Notes: generated by a model not told the origin, from the sequence alone. A DNA stretch of 64,000 nucleotides from CAWGOF01 sp963824225 (GCA_963824225.1 CAWGOF010000003.1:1612001-1676000), one strand, 5' to 3'. Positions 8,799-17,843 are shown, counted from the stretch's first letter. Numbers and translations: made by a program.

Positions 8799-9476
8799 GT
8801 GACGATCCTCGCGGGGCGCGGGCTGAGCCGGACGTATCAACTCGGGCGCACTGTCGTGCGGGCGCTGCTCGACGTCGACGTCACGATCGAGCGCGGTGAG
8901 TTCCTGGTCCTCGAGGGGCCGTCGGGCTCGGGCAAGACCACGCTGATCAATCTCCTCGGTCTGCTCGACCGGCCGGACGGCGGGAGCCTTGAGCTCGACG
9001 GTCGACCGGTCGAAGCGCTGGACGAGAACGCTCGGGCCGACGTGCGGCGGGACCGCCTGGGCTTCGTGTTCCAGACGTTCAACCTCGTACCCGTGCTCAC
9101 CGCGGCGGAGAACGTCGAGTACCCGATGACGCTGCGCGGGCTCCCGCGCGAGGCGCGCCAGCGCCGGGCCCTCGCGCTCCTCGAGCGCGTGGGGCTCGCC
9201 GAGCGCGCCGACTCGCGGCCCGACCTGCTGTCCGGCGGGGAACGGCAGCGCGTGGCGATCGCCCGCGCGCTCGCGAACGAGCCCGAGCTCGTCCTGGCCG
9301 ACGAGCCGACGGCGGCGCTCGATTCACGGACCGCATCGGACGTGCTCGACCTGATGCGCGAGCTCGGCGCGGAGCGGCAGGTCGCGTTCGTCGTCGCCAG
9401 CCACGACCCGCGGGTCGTCGCGGTGGCCCATCGCGTGCTGGCGCTGCGGGACGGGCAGATCGTGGCCCGCGCATGA
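8799..9476 (+). CDS. ABC transporter ATP-binding protein, LolD/MacB type
   Basis: This 225-residue nucleotide-binding subunit has Walker A GPSGSGKTT near residue 40, the Q-loop FVFQTFNLVPVLTAAENV, the signature LSGGERQRVAIARAL near 145 and Walker B VLADEPTAALD. The SRTYQLGRTVVRALLDV start and the FNL-type Q-loop are typical of the LolD/MacB group, which drive extraction or export of lipoproteins and lipids rather than transmembrane import. It overlaps the permease gene by four bases (ATGA) and opens the plus-strand operon that runs to 15335. It starts 63 bases from the divergent PHP gene, so both operons share one control region at 8736-8798. Confidence 0.92.
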   Translation: MTILAGRGLSRTYQLGRTVVRALLDVDVTIERGEFLVLEGPSGSGKTTLINLLGLLDRPDGGSLELDGRPVEALDENARADVRRDRLGFVFQTFNLVPVLTAAENVEYPMTLRGLPREARQRRALALLERVGLAERADSRPDLLSGGERQRVAIARALANEPELVLADEPTAALDSRTASDVLDLMRELGAERQVAFVVASHDPRVVAVAHRVLALRDGQIVARA

Positions 9477-10699
9477 ACGTCTGGTCGCTGGCCCTGCGCA
9501 ACGTCGCGCGCAACCGCCGCCGGACGTGTCTGGCGGGCGGCGTCGTCGTCTTCGGGTTCGCCGCGTTCGCCCTGGCCGGCGGGTTCATGGCCCAGAGCCT
9601 CGAGGGGTTGCGGGAGAGCACGATCCGCGGGGGCGTGGGCCACGTGCAGTTCGCCCAGGCGCCGGCCCCCGGGGGAGGCGGCGAGGCACCCCTCGCCGAC
9701 GGGCTCGAGCGCGCGGACGAGATCCAGGCGATCCTGCGGCGCGATGCGCAGGTGGTCGAGGTCCTCCCGCGCATCGAGTTCGTGGGCCTCGTGACGAACG
9801 GCAAGCGCTCGATCCCGTTCCTCGGCCAGGGGCTCGATCCGCTCCCCGAGGCCCGCACGATGGACGCGGCGCGGGAGCTCGCGGCCGGGCGCTGGCTCGC
9901 GGACCGGGGAGCGCCCGAGGTGGTGCTCGGAAGCGGGCTCGCCGGGGCGCTGTCCGTGGGCCTCGGCGACGTGGTCACGCTGATGGCCACGACGACCGAC
10001 GGAGTGCTCAACGCCGTCGACGCGGACGTCGTCGGACTGTGCGATCTGCCGATGCAGGAGCTGAACGACCGGTTCCTGGCCACGTCGCTCGGCCTCGCCG
10101 GCGAGCTCCTAGGAGCCACCGACCGCGTCTCGAAGGTCGTCGTGCTGCTGCGCCGAACGCAGGAGTCGCGCACCGCGCTCCCGCGGCTCGCGGAGCTCCT
10201 GCGGCGCAACGGGTTCGACGTTCCGGGTCGGACGTGGGACGAGATCGGCGTGTTCTATCGACAGGTCCGGCGGCTGTACGTCGGGATCTTCGGGTTCATG
10301 GGCAGCGTGCTCGTGGTCGTCGTGCTGCTCGCGTCGACGAACGCCATGCTCATGGCCACGGCGGAGCGGACGCGCGAGATCGGCACGCTGCGCGCGCTCG
10401 GCGCACGCCCGGCGCGCATCCGGCGCATGTTCGTCGTCGAGGGGGCGCTCGTGGCCGCGGGCGGCTGCGTCGTGGGGGCGCTCCTGTCCCTCGCTCTGCG
10501 CGGCGTGCTGAACCACTCGGGCATCGTGCTCCCGCCTCCTCCGGGCGCCGCGCACGGGACCCCGCTCCACGTCAAGCTGTACGGGGTGGCGTACGCGAGT
10601 GGCGCCCTGGCCATGCTGGCCACGATGATGCTCGCGTCCTACGTTCCGGCGCGCCGGGCGTCCCGGACGCCGATCGTCGATGCGCTCACGCACGTGTGA
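9473..10699 (+). CDS. ABC transporter permease, FtsX/LolC-E family
   Basis: The product has 408 residues and the MacB/LolC topology. One N-terminal helix (about 18-40) is followed by a large periplasmic domain (to about 265) and three helices (about 268-293, 318-340 and 360-388) that form the FtsX domain. The family extrudes lipoproteins or lipophilic compounds from the outer leaflet of the inner membrane. The MLMATAERTREIGTLRALGA coupling segment after helix 2 is characteristic and contacts the ATPase. With the gene at 8799 it makes a complete half-transporter pair. The following LolA-like gene supports a role in moving a lipid or lipoprotein to the outer membrane, here probably the product of the neighbouring biosynthetic genes. 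Confidence 0.9.
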   Translation: MNVWSLALRNVARNRRRTCLAGGVVVFGFAAFALAGGFMAQSLEGLRESTIRGGVGHVQFAQAPAPGGGGEAPLADGLERADEIQAILRRDAQVVEVLPRIEFVGLVTNGKRSIPFLGQGLDPLPEARTMDAARELAAGRWLADRGAPEVVLGSGLAGALSVGLGDVVTLMATTTDGVLNAVDADVVGLCDLPMQELNDRFLATSLGLAGELLGATDRVSKVVVLLRRTQESRTALPRLAELLRRNGFDVPGRTWDEIGVFYRQVRRLYVGIFGFMGSVLVVVVLLASTNAMLMATAERTREIGTLRALGARPARIRRMFVVEGALVAAGGCVVGALLSLALRGVLNHSGIVLPPPPGAAHGTPLHVKLYGVAYASGALAMLATMMLASYVPARRASRTPIVDALTHV

Positions 10700-11432
10700 G
10701 GCGGGCGTGATCGGCGCGCTCCTCGTCTGCGCGTTGTCGGCCGCCGCGGCCGGGGCGGCCGCCACCGAGCTCCTCGAGCGCGCCGACGCCGCGTGGCACT
10801 TCGTGCACGAGGGTCGCCTGCGCCTAAGGGCCACGGTCGCGGCCGAGGACGAGCCCCCGACCGTCACGACCCTCGACGTGTACGTCCGGGGTGTCGATCA
10901 CGTCCTGTGCGTGTTCCGCGACGGCCAGCAGCAGGGACGGAAGATCCTGGTCGTTCAGGACCGCGTCTGGCTGCTCGTCCCGGGAGCAAAGCACGCGATC
11001 CCGATCAGCGCGAGCCAGCGCTTGCTCGGGGGCGCATCGATCGCCGACGTCGCGCGGCTGAGCTTCGCCGCGGACTTCGACGGACGGATCTTGCCCGACG
11101 ACGAGACGGTCGATGGCGTCCCGTGCCGGGTGGTCGCGCTCACGCGCAAGTCCCCCGCGACGCCGTACGCCTCGGGCCGGCTGTGGGTCGGTCGAGACGA
11201 CGGTCTCCCGCGCCAGGCGCGGCTGGCCTTGCGCTCGGGCAAGGACGCCAAGGAGATCCGGTTCGCCGTCTGGGAGCTCGAGGACGGCCGGAGGGTCCCC
11301 CGGCGCATCGAGATCCGCCATCTGCTGCGGTCCGAGCGCGGGACCGTGACGACGCTCGAGATGGCACACTACGAGCGCCGGGCCCTGGACCCCGAGCTGT
11401 TCGATCCCACCGGCTCGGCCGAGACGCCGTGA
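10680..11432 (+). CDS. LolA-like outer-membrane lipoprotein-sorting protein
   Basis: This exported protein of about 250 residues (signal sequence VIGALLVCALSAAAAGAAA) has the LolA-like half-barrel pattern: RLRATVAAEDEPPTV, GRKILVVQDRVWLLVPG, then DETVDGVPCRVVALTRK and a long beta region GRLWVGRDDGLPRQARL. Relatives carry hydrophobic lipoproteins or polyene lipids across the periplasm; aryl-polyene clusters contain one. The start is uncertain. The ATG at 10680 gives a basic n-region but overlaps the permease gene by 20 bases, whereas GTG at 10707 has GAGG before it but no positive charge. The stop overlaps GTG at 11429, a possible start of the ketosynthase gene. Confidence 0.82.
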   Translation: MRSRTCEAGVIGALLVCALSAAAAGAAATELLERADAAWHFVHEGRLRLRATVAAEDEPPTVTTLDVYVRGVDHVLCVFRDGQQQGRKILVVQDRVWLLVPGAKHAIPISASQRLLGGASIADVARLSFAADFDGRILPDDETVDGVPCRVVALTRKSPATPYASGRLWVGRDDGLPRQARLALRSGKDAKEIRFAVWELEDGRRVPRRIEIRHLLRSERGTVTTLEMAHYERRALDPELFDPTGSAETP

Positions 11433-11437
11433 GACTG

Positions 11438-12661
11438 ATGAGGCACGATCGACGCAGGGTCGTCGTGACGGGAACGGGCGCGGTATCGGCCGCCGGGCTC
11501 GGCGTCGAGGCGTTCTGGAGCGCGTGCGTCGACGGACGGTCGACGCTCGGTCCGGCGACGCGGCTCGATTTGTCCGACTACGCGTCTCCGCGCGTCGGCG
11601 AGGTGCCCACGGCGGCGTTCGCCGCGGCGATCGAGCGCGGCGGCACCGAGCCCGCGGCGGCGTTCGCCGTCGAGGCCGCGGCCCAGGCCACCGAGCAAGC
11701 ACGGCTCAGCGGGTCGTCGTGGGCGGCCACGACCGGCGCGGCTCTCGGCACGTGCCTCGGCGGAGCCGACGCGCTGTTCGACCGGATCCGCGCTCGCGCG
11801 TCTGCGCGCGCCGCGTCCGCGCGCGACGTGCCCGCCGGTCGATCCGTCTCGTGCGGCGCGCTCATGGCTCCCGCAGCGCGTCTGGCCCGCGAGCACGACC
11901 TGCGAGGTCCGCTGCTGACCGTGTCGATCGCCTGCGCGTCCGGAACCGCTGCGATCGGGTTGGCCGCCGACTGCATCGCTCGCGGCGAGGCCGATCGGAT
12001 GCTCGCCGGCGGCGTCGACGCTCTGTCGCGGTTCGTCGTCTCGGGCTTCTGGTCGCTGCGCGCGCTCGCCGCGGGCGAGCCCCGGCCGTTCGATCGGCGG
12101 CGCGACGGCCTGGCGCTCGGCGAAGGCGCGGGCATCGTGGTCCTCGAGGACCGCGAGATCGCGCTCGCGCGCGGCGCGCCCGTGCTCGCCGAGGTGCTCG
12201 GCAGCGGCAGCTCGGGCGACGCGCACCACATGACCGCGCCCTCGCCGACGGGCGACGGCGTCGTCCGCGCGATCGAGGCCGCGCTGTCCCATGCCGGGCT
12301 CGCGCCCGGGGCCGTGGACTTCGTCAGCGCCCACGGGACAGGGACGCCGTTCAACGATCGCATGGAGACGATCGCCCTCAAGCGCGTGTTCGCCGAGCAC
12401 GCGACGCGGCTGCCGGTCAACTCGGTCAAGCCGATCGTCGGCCACACGCTCGGCGCGGCGGGCGCGCTCGAGGCGATCCTGTGCGTCCAGGTGCTGCGGG
12501 ACGGGATCGTGCCGCCGACGATCAACTACCACGAGCGCGACCCCGAGTGCGACCTGGACTACGTTCCGGGTCGCGCGCGCAGGCACGCGGTGACCTGCGC
12601 CCTGTCGAGCTCCTCCGCATTCGGCGGCAGCAACGCGACGCTGCTCCTGGGTCGCGCATGA
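11438..12661 (+). CDS. Beta-ketoacyl-ACP synthase (FabF-type, catalytically complete)
   Basis: The 407-residue enzyme extends acyl chains by decarboxylative condensation with malonyl-ACP. The thiolase-fold active site is complete: C166 in VSIACASGT, H299 in SAHGTGT, K331 and H336 in KPIVGHTLGAAG. The FGGSNATLLL end is typical of KAS II. It opens a chain of coupled genes with an inactive ketosynthase partner (ATGA overlap at 12658) and an acyl carrier protein, the arrangement of type II polyketide or aryl-polyene systems rather than of housekeeping fatty acid synthesis. An alternative GTG start at 11429 overlaps the LolA-like stop; the ATG at 11438 was chosen for its codon. Confidence 0.9.
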   Translation: MRHDRRRVVVTGTGAVSAAGLGVEAFWSACVDGRSTLGPATRLDLSDYASPRVGEVPTAAFAAAIERGGTEPAAAFAVEAAAQATEQARLSGSSWAATTGAALGTCLGGADALFDRIRARASARAASARDVPAGRSVSCGALMAPAARLAREHDLRGPLLTVSIACASGTAAIGLAADCIARGEADRMLAGGVDALSRFVVSGFWSLRALAAGEPRPFDRRRDGLALGEGAGIVVLEDREIALARGAPVLAEVLGSGSSGDAHHMTAPSPTGDGVVRAIEAALSHAGLAPGAVDFVSAHGTGTPFNDRMETIALKRVFAEHATRLPVNSVKPIVGHTLGAAGALEAILCVQVLRDGIVPPTINYHERDPECDLDYVPGRARRHAVTCALSSSSAFGGSNATLLLGRA

Positions 12662-13602
12662 GATTCGTGCGCCTCGATCCGGCGCCGGTCCTCGTCGCGG
12701 TCGGAGCGTCGACCGCGCCGGACCACGACCCGGAATCCGGCGTACGGCGCATGGACCGCTACGCCGCGCTCGCCTGCACCGTGGCCGAGCGCGTCCTGGT
12801 CCGGGCCGAGCGCGCCCCCGACTCGGCCGGGGATCCGCGATGGGGCGTCGTTCTCGGCTCGAGCCTCGGCAGCTGGGCCAGCAACGCACGGTACCTCGAC
12901 GATCTGCTCGAGCGTCCGCCGCTCGAGCTCAGTCCCGTGCTGTTCGCGCGCACGGTCTCGAACACGATCAACGGTGAGATCGCGATCGCCGGGCGTTTCG
13001 GCGGCGTGAGCCACACGCTCGTCTCGGGGTGGAGCGCCGGAGCCGACGCCATCGCCGAGGCCGCGGCGCTCGTCTCCGAGGGTCGCGCGGACTTCGTCCT
13101 CGCGGGTGGCGTCGAGGCGCCCGATCGCACGCTCGACGCGCTGCACGCCGAGCGGCGCGGCGAGCCGGGCCTCGGCTGGCTGCCGGCGCGGATCGAGACG
13201 GGAGCCGCGCTGTGCTTGCTCGGGCCGCACGACCGCGCAGCGACACGCGGGCGTTTCGCGCTCCACGCGTACCACCGCGCCCACGATCCGCGCGCGACGT
13301 GGTCTCTGGCCGAGGCTCTCGCGGCGCTCGCACCGTCGCCGAGCGGCACGGTCGTCGTGAGCAACACGGTGCCACCCGAGCTGTTGGCGCGCTGGCGCGC
13401 AGAAGCGCCGCGCACGAGGATCGACGTCGCCGTCGATCACGCGGGCGAGCTCGGCGCGGCCGGTGCGCCGAGCGCCATCGCGCGTGCGCTCGATCCGAAT
13501 GCGACGAGCGTAGCGGACGATTTGCTGATCGTCTCGCGCGCGGTCGAAGGTGCGACGACGGCACTGTGGCTGCGTCGAAGCATGGACCCGTCACCATGCT
13601 AA
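12658..13602 (+). CDS. Ketosynthase-like chain-length-factor-type protein, no active-site cysteine
   Basis: This 314-residue thiolase-fold protein is shorter than a full ketosynthase. An ungapped alignment with the enzyme encoded just upstream puts W125 (VSGWSAGADAI) where the catalytic cysteine should be, and VSNTVPPEL where the first histidine motif should be. The RADFVLAGGVEA and GELGAAGAPSA segments keep the fold. It cannot condense, so it probably pairs with the active subunit as a chain-length factor does in type II polyketide synthases, where the usual substitution is glutamine, not tryptophan. The four-base overlap with the active gene gives one-to-one translation and supports a heterodimer. 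Role inferred. Confidence 0.8.
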   Translation: MRFVRLDPAPVLVAVGASTAPDHDPESGVRRMDRYAALACTVAERVLVRAERAPDSAGDPRWGVVLGSSLGSWASNARYLDDLLERPPLELSPVLFARTVSNTINGEIAIAGRFGGVSHTLVSGWSAGADAIAEAAALVSEGRADFVLAGGVEAPDRTLDALHAERRGEPGLGWLPARIETGAALCLLGPHDRAATRGRFALHAYHRAHDPRATWSLAEALAALAPSPSGTVVVSNTVPPELLARWRAEAPRTRIDVAVDHAGELGAAGAPSAIARALDPNATSVADDLLIVSRAVEGATTALWLRRSMDPSPC

Positions 13603-13611
13603 GATCCGCGC

Positions 13612-13893
13612 ATGGAGACGCAGCAGCTGCGCCACGAGCTGAAGGTCCTGCTCGTCCAGCGACTGCGGCTGCGCGACGTGGCGCCCGAGACGATCCGCGA
13701 CGATGACCCGTTGTCCGACGGTCCGCTGGGTCTCGACTCGCTCGATCTGCTCGAGCTCGCGCTGGCCGTCGATCAGGCGTACGGCGTCAAGCTGCCCGAC
13801 GAGCAGCTGGCGCAGCAGGCGCTGCACACGATCGCCGCACTCGCCGACTTCGTGCAGCGCAGCCGGGCGGCGCAGGGCGCGGTGCGCTCCTAG
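13612..13893 (+). CDS. Acyl carrier protein
   Basis: The 93-residue product carries growing acyl chains on a phosphopantetheine arm attached to S43, in the motif LGLDSLDLLELA. Helix 2 and the region after it (VDQAYGVKLPDEQLAQQALH, then TIAALADFV) match type II carrier proteins. It is rather basic at both ends for an ACP. It lies nine bases after the chain-length-factor-like gene and 18 bases before a glycosyltransferase gene, so it is dedicated to this cluster, not the housekeeping ACP. A phosphopantetheinyl transferase is not seen in the window. Confidence 0.93.
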   Translation: METQQLRHELKVLLVQRLRLRDVAPETIRDDDPLSDGPLGLDSLDLLELALAVDQAYGVKLPDEQLAQQALHTIAALADFVQRSRAAQGAVRS

Positions 13894-13911
13894 CCCCGCG
13901 GGGCCCCGGTC

Positions 13912-14595
13912 GTGAGCGCCGTCGGCGCGCTGATCCCGGCGTACCGCGCGGCGCGCTCCGTGGCCGGGGTCGTCGCCGGCGCCGCGCGCTATGCCTCGAT
14001 CGTCCTCGTCGTCGACGACGGATCGACCGACGGGACGTCGGACGCCGCGCGAGCCGCGGGTGCGCGCGTCGTACGGTTCGCCGAGAACCGCGGCAAGGGC
14101 GCTGCGCTGCGCGCTGGCTTTGCCGAGCTCCTCGGCTCGGGGGTCGAGGCCGTCGTGACGCTCGATGCCGACGGGCAGCACGATCCGACCGAGATCCCAC
14201 GGCTCGTCGAGCGCTGGCGCGAGACCGGCGCCGCGCTCGTCATCGGATCGCGGCAGCGCCTGGAGGCCGGCATGCGGCCGGTGCGCCGGTTCGGCAACCG
14301 GTTCTCGCGCCTGGCGCTGTCGTGGTTCGCCGGGATCCCGGTCCCCGACGGCCAGAGCGGCTTCCGGCTCTACGACGCCCAGCTGCTGCGCGAGCTCCCG
14401 CTCTCGGGCGCGCGATACGAGATGGAGAGCGAGGTCATCGTCCGCGCCGCTCGCCGGGGCCTGCGCATCGAGCACGTGCCGATCCGGCTGACGCGGATCG
14501 AGGGCACACCGACGAGCCATTTCCGTCCGTGGTCCGACACGGCGCGGATCTGCGTCGCCGTCGTGCGCAGCCGGTACGGGCGCCGATGCTCCTGA
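13912..14595 (+). CDS. Family 2 glycosyltransferase, DPM1/polyprenyl-phosphate type
   Basis: This 227-residue GT-A enzyme has VDDGSTDGT at 34-42 and the metal-binding LDADGQHDP at 84-92, together with the QSGFRLYDAQLL acceptor-site motif. These are typical of dolichol-phosphate-mannose-synthase-like enzymes that move one sugar from a nucleotide donor to a lipid carrier. There are no transmembrane helices. Aryl-polyene and xanthomonadin clusters contain a glycosyltransferase of this kind that acts on the head group. The GTG at 13912 is the likely start, and the end overlaps the next gene by ten bases. The sugar and acceptor are not known. Confidence 0.88.
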   Translation: MSAVGALIPAYRAARSVAGVVAGAARYASIVLVVDDGSTDGTSDAARAAGARVVRFAENRGKGAALRAGFAELLGSGVEAVVTLDADGQHDPTEIPRLVERWRETGAALVIGSRQRLEAGMRPVRRFGNRFSRLALSWFAGIPVPDGQSGFRLYDAQLLRELPLSGARYEMESEVIVRAARRGLRIEHVPIRLTRIEGTPTSHFRPWSDTARICVAVVRSRYGRRCS

Positions 14596-15335
14596 CGCTC
14601 GGCATCGCCGCGCACCTCGTGCTGGTGCTCGCGTTGTTCGACACGCCGCTGCGGCTGTACGCCGCGACCGCGTACGGGCTGTACCACGTGGCGCTGGGCT
14701 GGGCCGTGGTGCACCCGCGGAGCCGCCTGTTCGGCCCGAACCGCTCGCGGCTCGCCACGCGCGAGCGTGTCGTGGCCCTGACGTTCGACGACGGGCCGCA
14801 CCCGAGCGTGACGCCGCGCGTCCTCGACCTGCTGCGGGCCCGCAACGTGCGGGCCACGTTCTTCGTCATCGGAAAGTTCGTCGAGCCGCACGAGCCGATC
14901 GTGCGGCGCATCGTCGCCGAGGGGCACGTGCTGGGCAACCACTCGGACCGCCATTCGTACGTGTCCTGGGCCTGGCCGCGGGCGCGCCTCGCCGCGGACG
15001 TCGACAACGCCCAGCGCGCGATCGCCGCCGCAGCGGGCGTCACGTGCCGCTGGTTCCGCGCACCGGTGGGCCTGAAGAGCTGGCTCCTGCGCGGCGTCCT
15101 CGAGCGCGCGGGGCTCGAGCTCGTGAGCTGGAACGTCCGGCTCCTCGGGCGAGCGCGCGGCGATCCGCAACGCCTCGCGCGTCGACTCAGACGCCAGCTC
15201 GTTCCGGGGAGCATCGTCCTGTTGCACGACGGCCACGATCGCGAGCGGGCGGGCGACCGGCACGTGCTGACCCAGCTGCCCGTGGTTCTCGACGTGCTCG
15301 ACGAGCTGGGCTATCGCTGCGTGCCCCTGGCCTAG
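14586..15335 (+). CDS. NodB-fold polysaccharide deacetylase-like hydrolase, membrane-anchored
   Basis: The protein has 249 residues. Two hydrophobic N-terminal stretches (about 2-20 and 28-42) should anchor it in the inner membrane. The NodB domain follows, with TFDDGPHP at 66-73 (catalytic base and metal Asp), GNHSDRH at 117-123 (metal His119 and His123), FRAPVG and VLLHDGHD. All catalytic residues are present. Relatives remove N- or O-acetyl groups from glycans or from lipid-linked sugars such as undecaprenyl-aminoarabinose intermediates (ArnD). Next to a DPM-like transferase it most likely edits a lipid-linked sugar head group made in this cluster; this is inference. It is the last plus-strand gene and converges with the gene at 15332 by four bases. 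Confidence 0.88.
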   Translation: MLLTLGIAAHLVLVLALFDTPLRLYAATAYGLYHVALGWAVVHPRSRLFGPNRSRLATRERVVALTFDDGPHPSVTPRVLDLLRARNVRATFFVIGKFVEPHEPIVRRIVAEGHVLGNHSDRHSYVSWAWPRARLAADVDNAQRAIAAAAGVTCRWFRAPVGLKSWLLRGVLERAGLELVSWNVRLLGRARGDPQRLARRLRRQLVPGSIVLLHDGHDRERAGDRHVLTQLPVVLDVLDELGYRCVPLA

Positions 15336-16741
15336 CCCGCTCCGGCGCGCCGATGCTCGGCCAGGTACGCCGCGGGACGCATCAGGCGCTGGGTCCGCAG
15401 GAGCACACGAGTCAGATACGGCACCTGCGACGGCCGGACCTGACGCGCCCACTGTCCCAGACCCTTGTGACCACGCAGGTTGAGGATCGACCGGCGCCAG
15501 GTCTCGGCGTACAGCTCGAAGAACCGCCGCGCGCCGAGCCGCGGCTCCCACAGCGCGTGGTGCATGTCGTACTTGAACCACGGCTGGCCGGCGAGCCGCG
15601 GGGCCATCTCGCGGTGCAGATCGGTCCCCGGGAGCGGGGTCAAGATCGTGTACCCCGCGCGCTCGAAGCCGTGCGTGGCGACGAACTCCCACAGCTCCTC
15701 GAACTGCTCCTCGTGCCAGTCCGGATCGACGACGAAGTTCCCGGTCACGCCGTAGCGCAACGCGCGCGCGATTCGCGCGGCCTCGACGCTGTGGTTCGCC
15801 GTGGCGTCCTTGTGCAGCTGGTCGAGGCCGGCGTCCGACGACGCCTCGAGGCCGAAGAAGATGTCGAAGTCCTGGGCCAGCGGCCGCCACGCCTCGAGCA
15901 GCTCGGGGTGCCGGCACACGAGGTCCGTGCGGGTCTGGACCAGGAGCCAGCGCATCCGCACGCCGCGGGCCAAGAGAGCGCGCGCGAGCTCGAGGCTCCG
16001 GCTCGGGTGGTGCCAGAACAGATCGTCCGTGATGAACGCGTGCTCGCCGATCGACGCGAAGTCCTCGACCACCGCGCCGACCGAGCGCTCGCGGAACGAC
16101 CGGTCGTGGAGCGGCCAGACCGAGCAGAAGCTGCAGCGGAACGGACAGCCGCGTGCGGTCTCGACGAGCCACACGGGCTTGAACAGGAGACAGTGGTACG
16201 CGTGCCGATGGCGCTCGACGAGGTCCCGCGCCGGGAGCGGGACGAGGTCCAGATCGGTCACGCGGTCGAGCGGGGGGGTCGAGGTCCAGCCGTCCGTCGT
16301 GCGCAGCCGCAGCCCCGGCACCGCTTCGAGCGGTGTGCCCCGATCGAGCGCCTGGAGGAGCCGGGGCGCGACCTCCTCGCCATCGGCCACGCAGATCGCG
16401 TCGATCTCGGGCGACTCGAGCGGGGACGGGCACGCCGCGGCGGAGTGCCCGCCCACGACCACGAACGCCTCGGGCGCCGCGCGACGGACGGCGCGCGCGA
16501 CCTCGCGCACGCGGTCGTACTCGAGCGCGTGCATGCACGAGATCGCCACCATCCGGGCCGCCGACGCCCGGATCCGCGAGCGGGTCAGGCGGACGTGCCG
16601 CCCGTCGAGCAGGATCGGCTCGGCGCCGTGGCGGCGCAGGGCTGCGGCGACGTACTCGAGCCCCAGCGGCTCGACGCGGAAGAACGGGCCGAGCCCGAAC
16701 CGCTCGTTGCCCGGGTCGGGTCGGATCAGGAGCGCTCGCAC
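15332..16741 (-). CDS. Cobalamin-binding-type (class B) radical SAM enzyme
   Basis: The 469-residue protein has an N-terminal Rossmann-like domain of the B12-binding type (VEPLGLEYVAAALRRHGAEP, AFVVVGGHSAAACP, ICVADGEE). A radical SAM barrel follows, with RGCPFRCSFC giving C199, C203 and C206. The C-terminal part (WFKYDMHHALWEPRLGARRF) is conserved in a subgroup close to hopanoid C-3 methylase HpnR and anaerobic cyclase BchE. Such enzymes methylate or cyclise unactivated carbons. The DxHxxG signature of canonical B12 binding is not evident, so cobalamin use is uncertain. It is the last gene of the minus-strand operon with the second ketosynthase pair, so an acyl or polyene substrate is possible; a hopanoid role cannot be excluded. 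Confidence 0.82.
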   Translation of the reverse strand: MRALLIRPDPGNERFGLGPFFRVEPLGLEYVAAALRRHGAEPILLDGRHVRLTRSRIRASAARMVAISCMHALEYDRVREVARAVRRAAPEAFVVVGGHSAAACPSPLESPEIDAICVADGEEVAPRLLQALDRGTPLEAVPGLRLRTTDGWTSTPPLDRVTDLDLVPLPARDLVERHRHAYHCLLFKPVWLVETARGCPFRCSFCSVWPLHDRSFRERSVGAVVEDFASIGEHAFITDDLFWHHPSRSLELARALLARGVRMRWLLVQTRTDLVCRHPELLEAWRPLAQDFDIFFGLEASSDAGLDQLHKDATANHSVEAARIARALRYGVTGNFVVDPDWHEEQFEELWEFVATHGFERAGYTILTPLPGTDLHREMAPRLAGQPWFKYDMHHALWEPRLGARRFFELYAETWRRSILNLRGHKGLGQWARQVRPSQVPYLTRVLLRTQRLMRPAAYLAEHRRAGAG

Positions 16742-16751
16742 ACGACGCAGG

Positions 16752-17843
16752 CTAGTGGTGCTGCGCGCGGGCCGTCAAGGCGAAGAGCCCGCCGCCCCAG
16801 GCCGAGGCGAGCGCGACCGTCGCGGCTCCCGGTGTGCGGGATGCACAGCGCACGGCCGCTGCGAGACCGAGCCCGCCCGCGGCAGCGAAGTCGCCGAACA
16901 CCCGGGACGCCCACGCCGGCTCGACCTGCGGCCACACGGAGAGCGCGGCGCCGCGCTCGGCCTCTCGCGCCGCGGGTGCGCCCGAGACGTGCAGGAACAC
17001 GCGGTCGACGGTCGACGACCCGGCCGCAGCGTTCGCCGCGCGCAGGACGCCTGCGATCGGCTCGATCCTCCGGCTCCACTCGGCCGCGGAGCAGGCGGGG
17101 TCCGAGGCCATCGCCACACCGGCAAGCTCCGCGTGCACGCGAGCGCCGCGCGTCCGAGCCGCCTCGAGCGGCTCGAGGACCAGACACGCACAGCCCTCGC
17201 CGAGGAACCGCGGAGCCCCGATCCCCCCGAGGACGCGCAGCACGGGCTCGAGCAGCAGCTCGACGCCGCCGCAGTACGCGACGTCGACCCGCCGATCGCG
17301 AACCGCGCGGAGCCCCGCGGCCACGGCCGCCGCGGCCGACGCGTCGCCGCAGGTCAACGTCTCGCTCGCGCCCTGCGCGTCGAGCTCGATCGCGCTGTGG
17401 CCCGCGGGCGCGTTCGATACCGACTCGGAGAACAGGAGCGGACTGGCCTGGGCCGCTCCGTCGCGACACAGCCCCTGCAGGTACTCCCACGTCGCGTCGA
17501 TGCAGCCGAGCCCGGTACCGAGGAACACCCCACGGCGCGAGGGCGCATGGACCGCCTGGCCCGCCGGACCCTCGAGGCCCGCATCGGCCCGCGCTGCGAG
17601 ACAGCCGATCGTCCACACCTGGGACAGCTCGGACATCCGGCGCAAGCGGCTCGGCGCGAGCCAGGCCTGGCGGTCGAACGACGCGAGGCGGGCCACGCGC
17701 AGCTCGCGCGACCGACCGCGGAGCGTCGGCGTCGACTCCGCCATGCCGAGCGACCGGCCGGCCTCGAGGGCCGATAGGAAGCTCGCCCCGTCGATGCCCG
17801 CGGCGCTGAACGTCGCCAGGCCCGTGACCGCGACGCGGCTCAC
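16752..17843 (-). CDS. Ketosynthase-like partner protein, catalytic cysteine replaced by Asp
   Basis: This 363-residue thiolase-fold protein aligns without gaps to the active ketosynthases around the active site. There TLTCGDASA puts D167 at the place of the catalytic cysteine; a cysteine is present two residues earlier but out of register. The first histidine region is VFLHVSGAP (His kept), whereas the second reads FGDFAAAG with Asp for His. It should be unable to condense and probably forms a heterodimer with the enzyme encoded upstream (GTGA overlap at 17840-17843), like a chain-length factor. It is the counterpart of the Trp-substituted protein at 12658-13602, so the locus has two such pairs. 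Confidence 0.78.
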   Translation of the reverse strand: MSRVAVTGLATFSAAGIDGASFLSALEAGRSLGMAESTPTLRGRSRELRVARLASFDRQAWLAPSRLRRMSELSQVWTIGCLAARADAGLEGPAGQAVHAPSRRGVFLGTGLGCIDATWEYLQGLCRDGAAQASPLLFSESVSNAPAGHSAIELDAQGASETLTCGDASAAAAVAAGLRAVRDRRVDVAYCGGVELLLEPVLRVLGGIGAPRFLGEGCACLVLEPLEAARTRGARVHAELAGVAMASDPACSAAEWSRRIEPIAGVLRAANAAAGSSTVDRVFLHVSGAPAAREAERGAALSVWPQVEPAWASRVFGDFAAAGGLGLAAAVRCASRTPGAATVALASAWGGGLFALTARAQHH

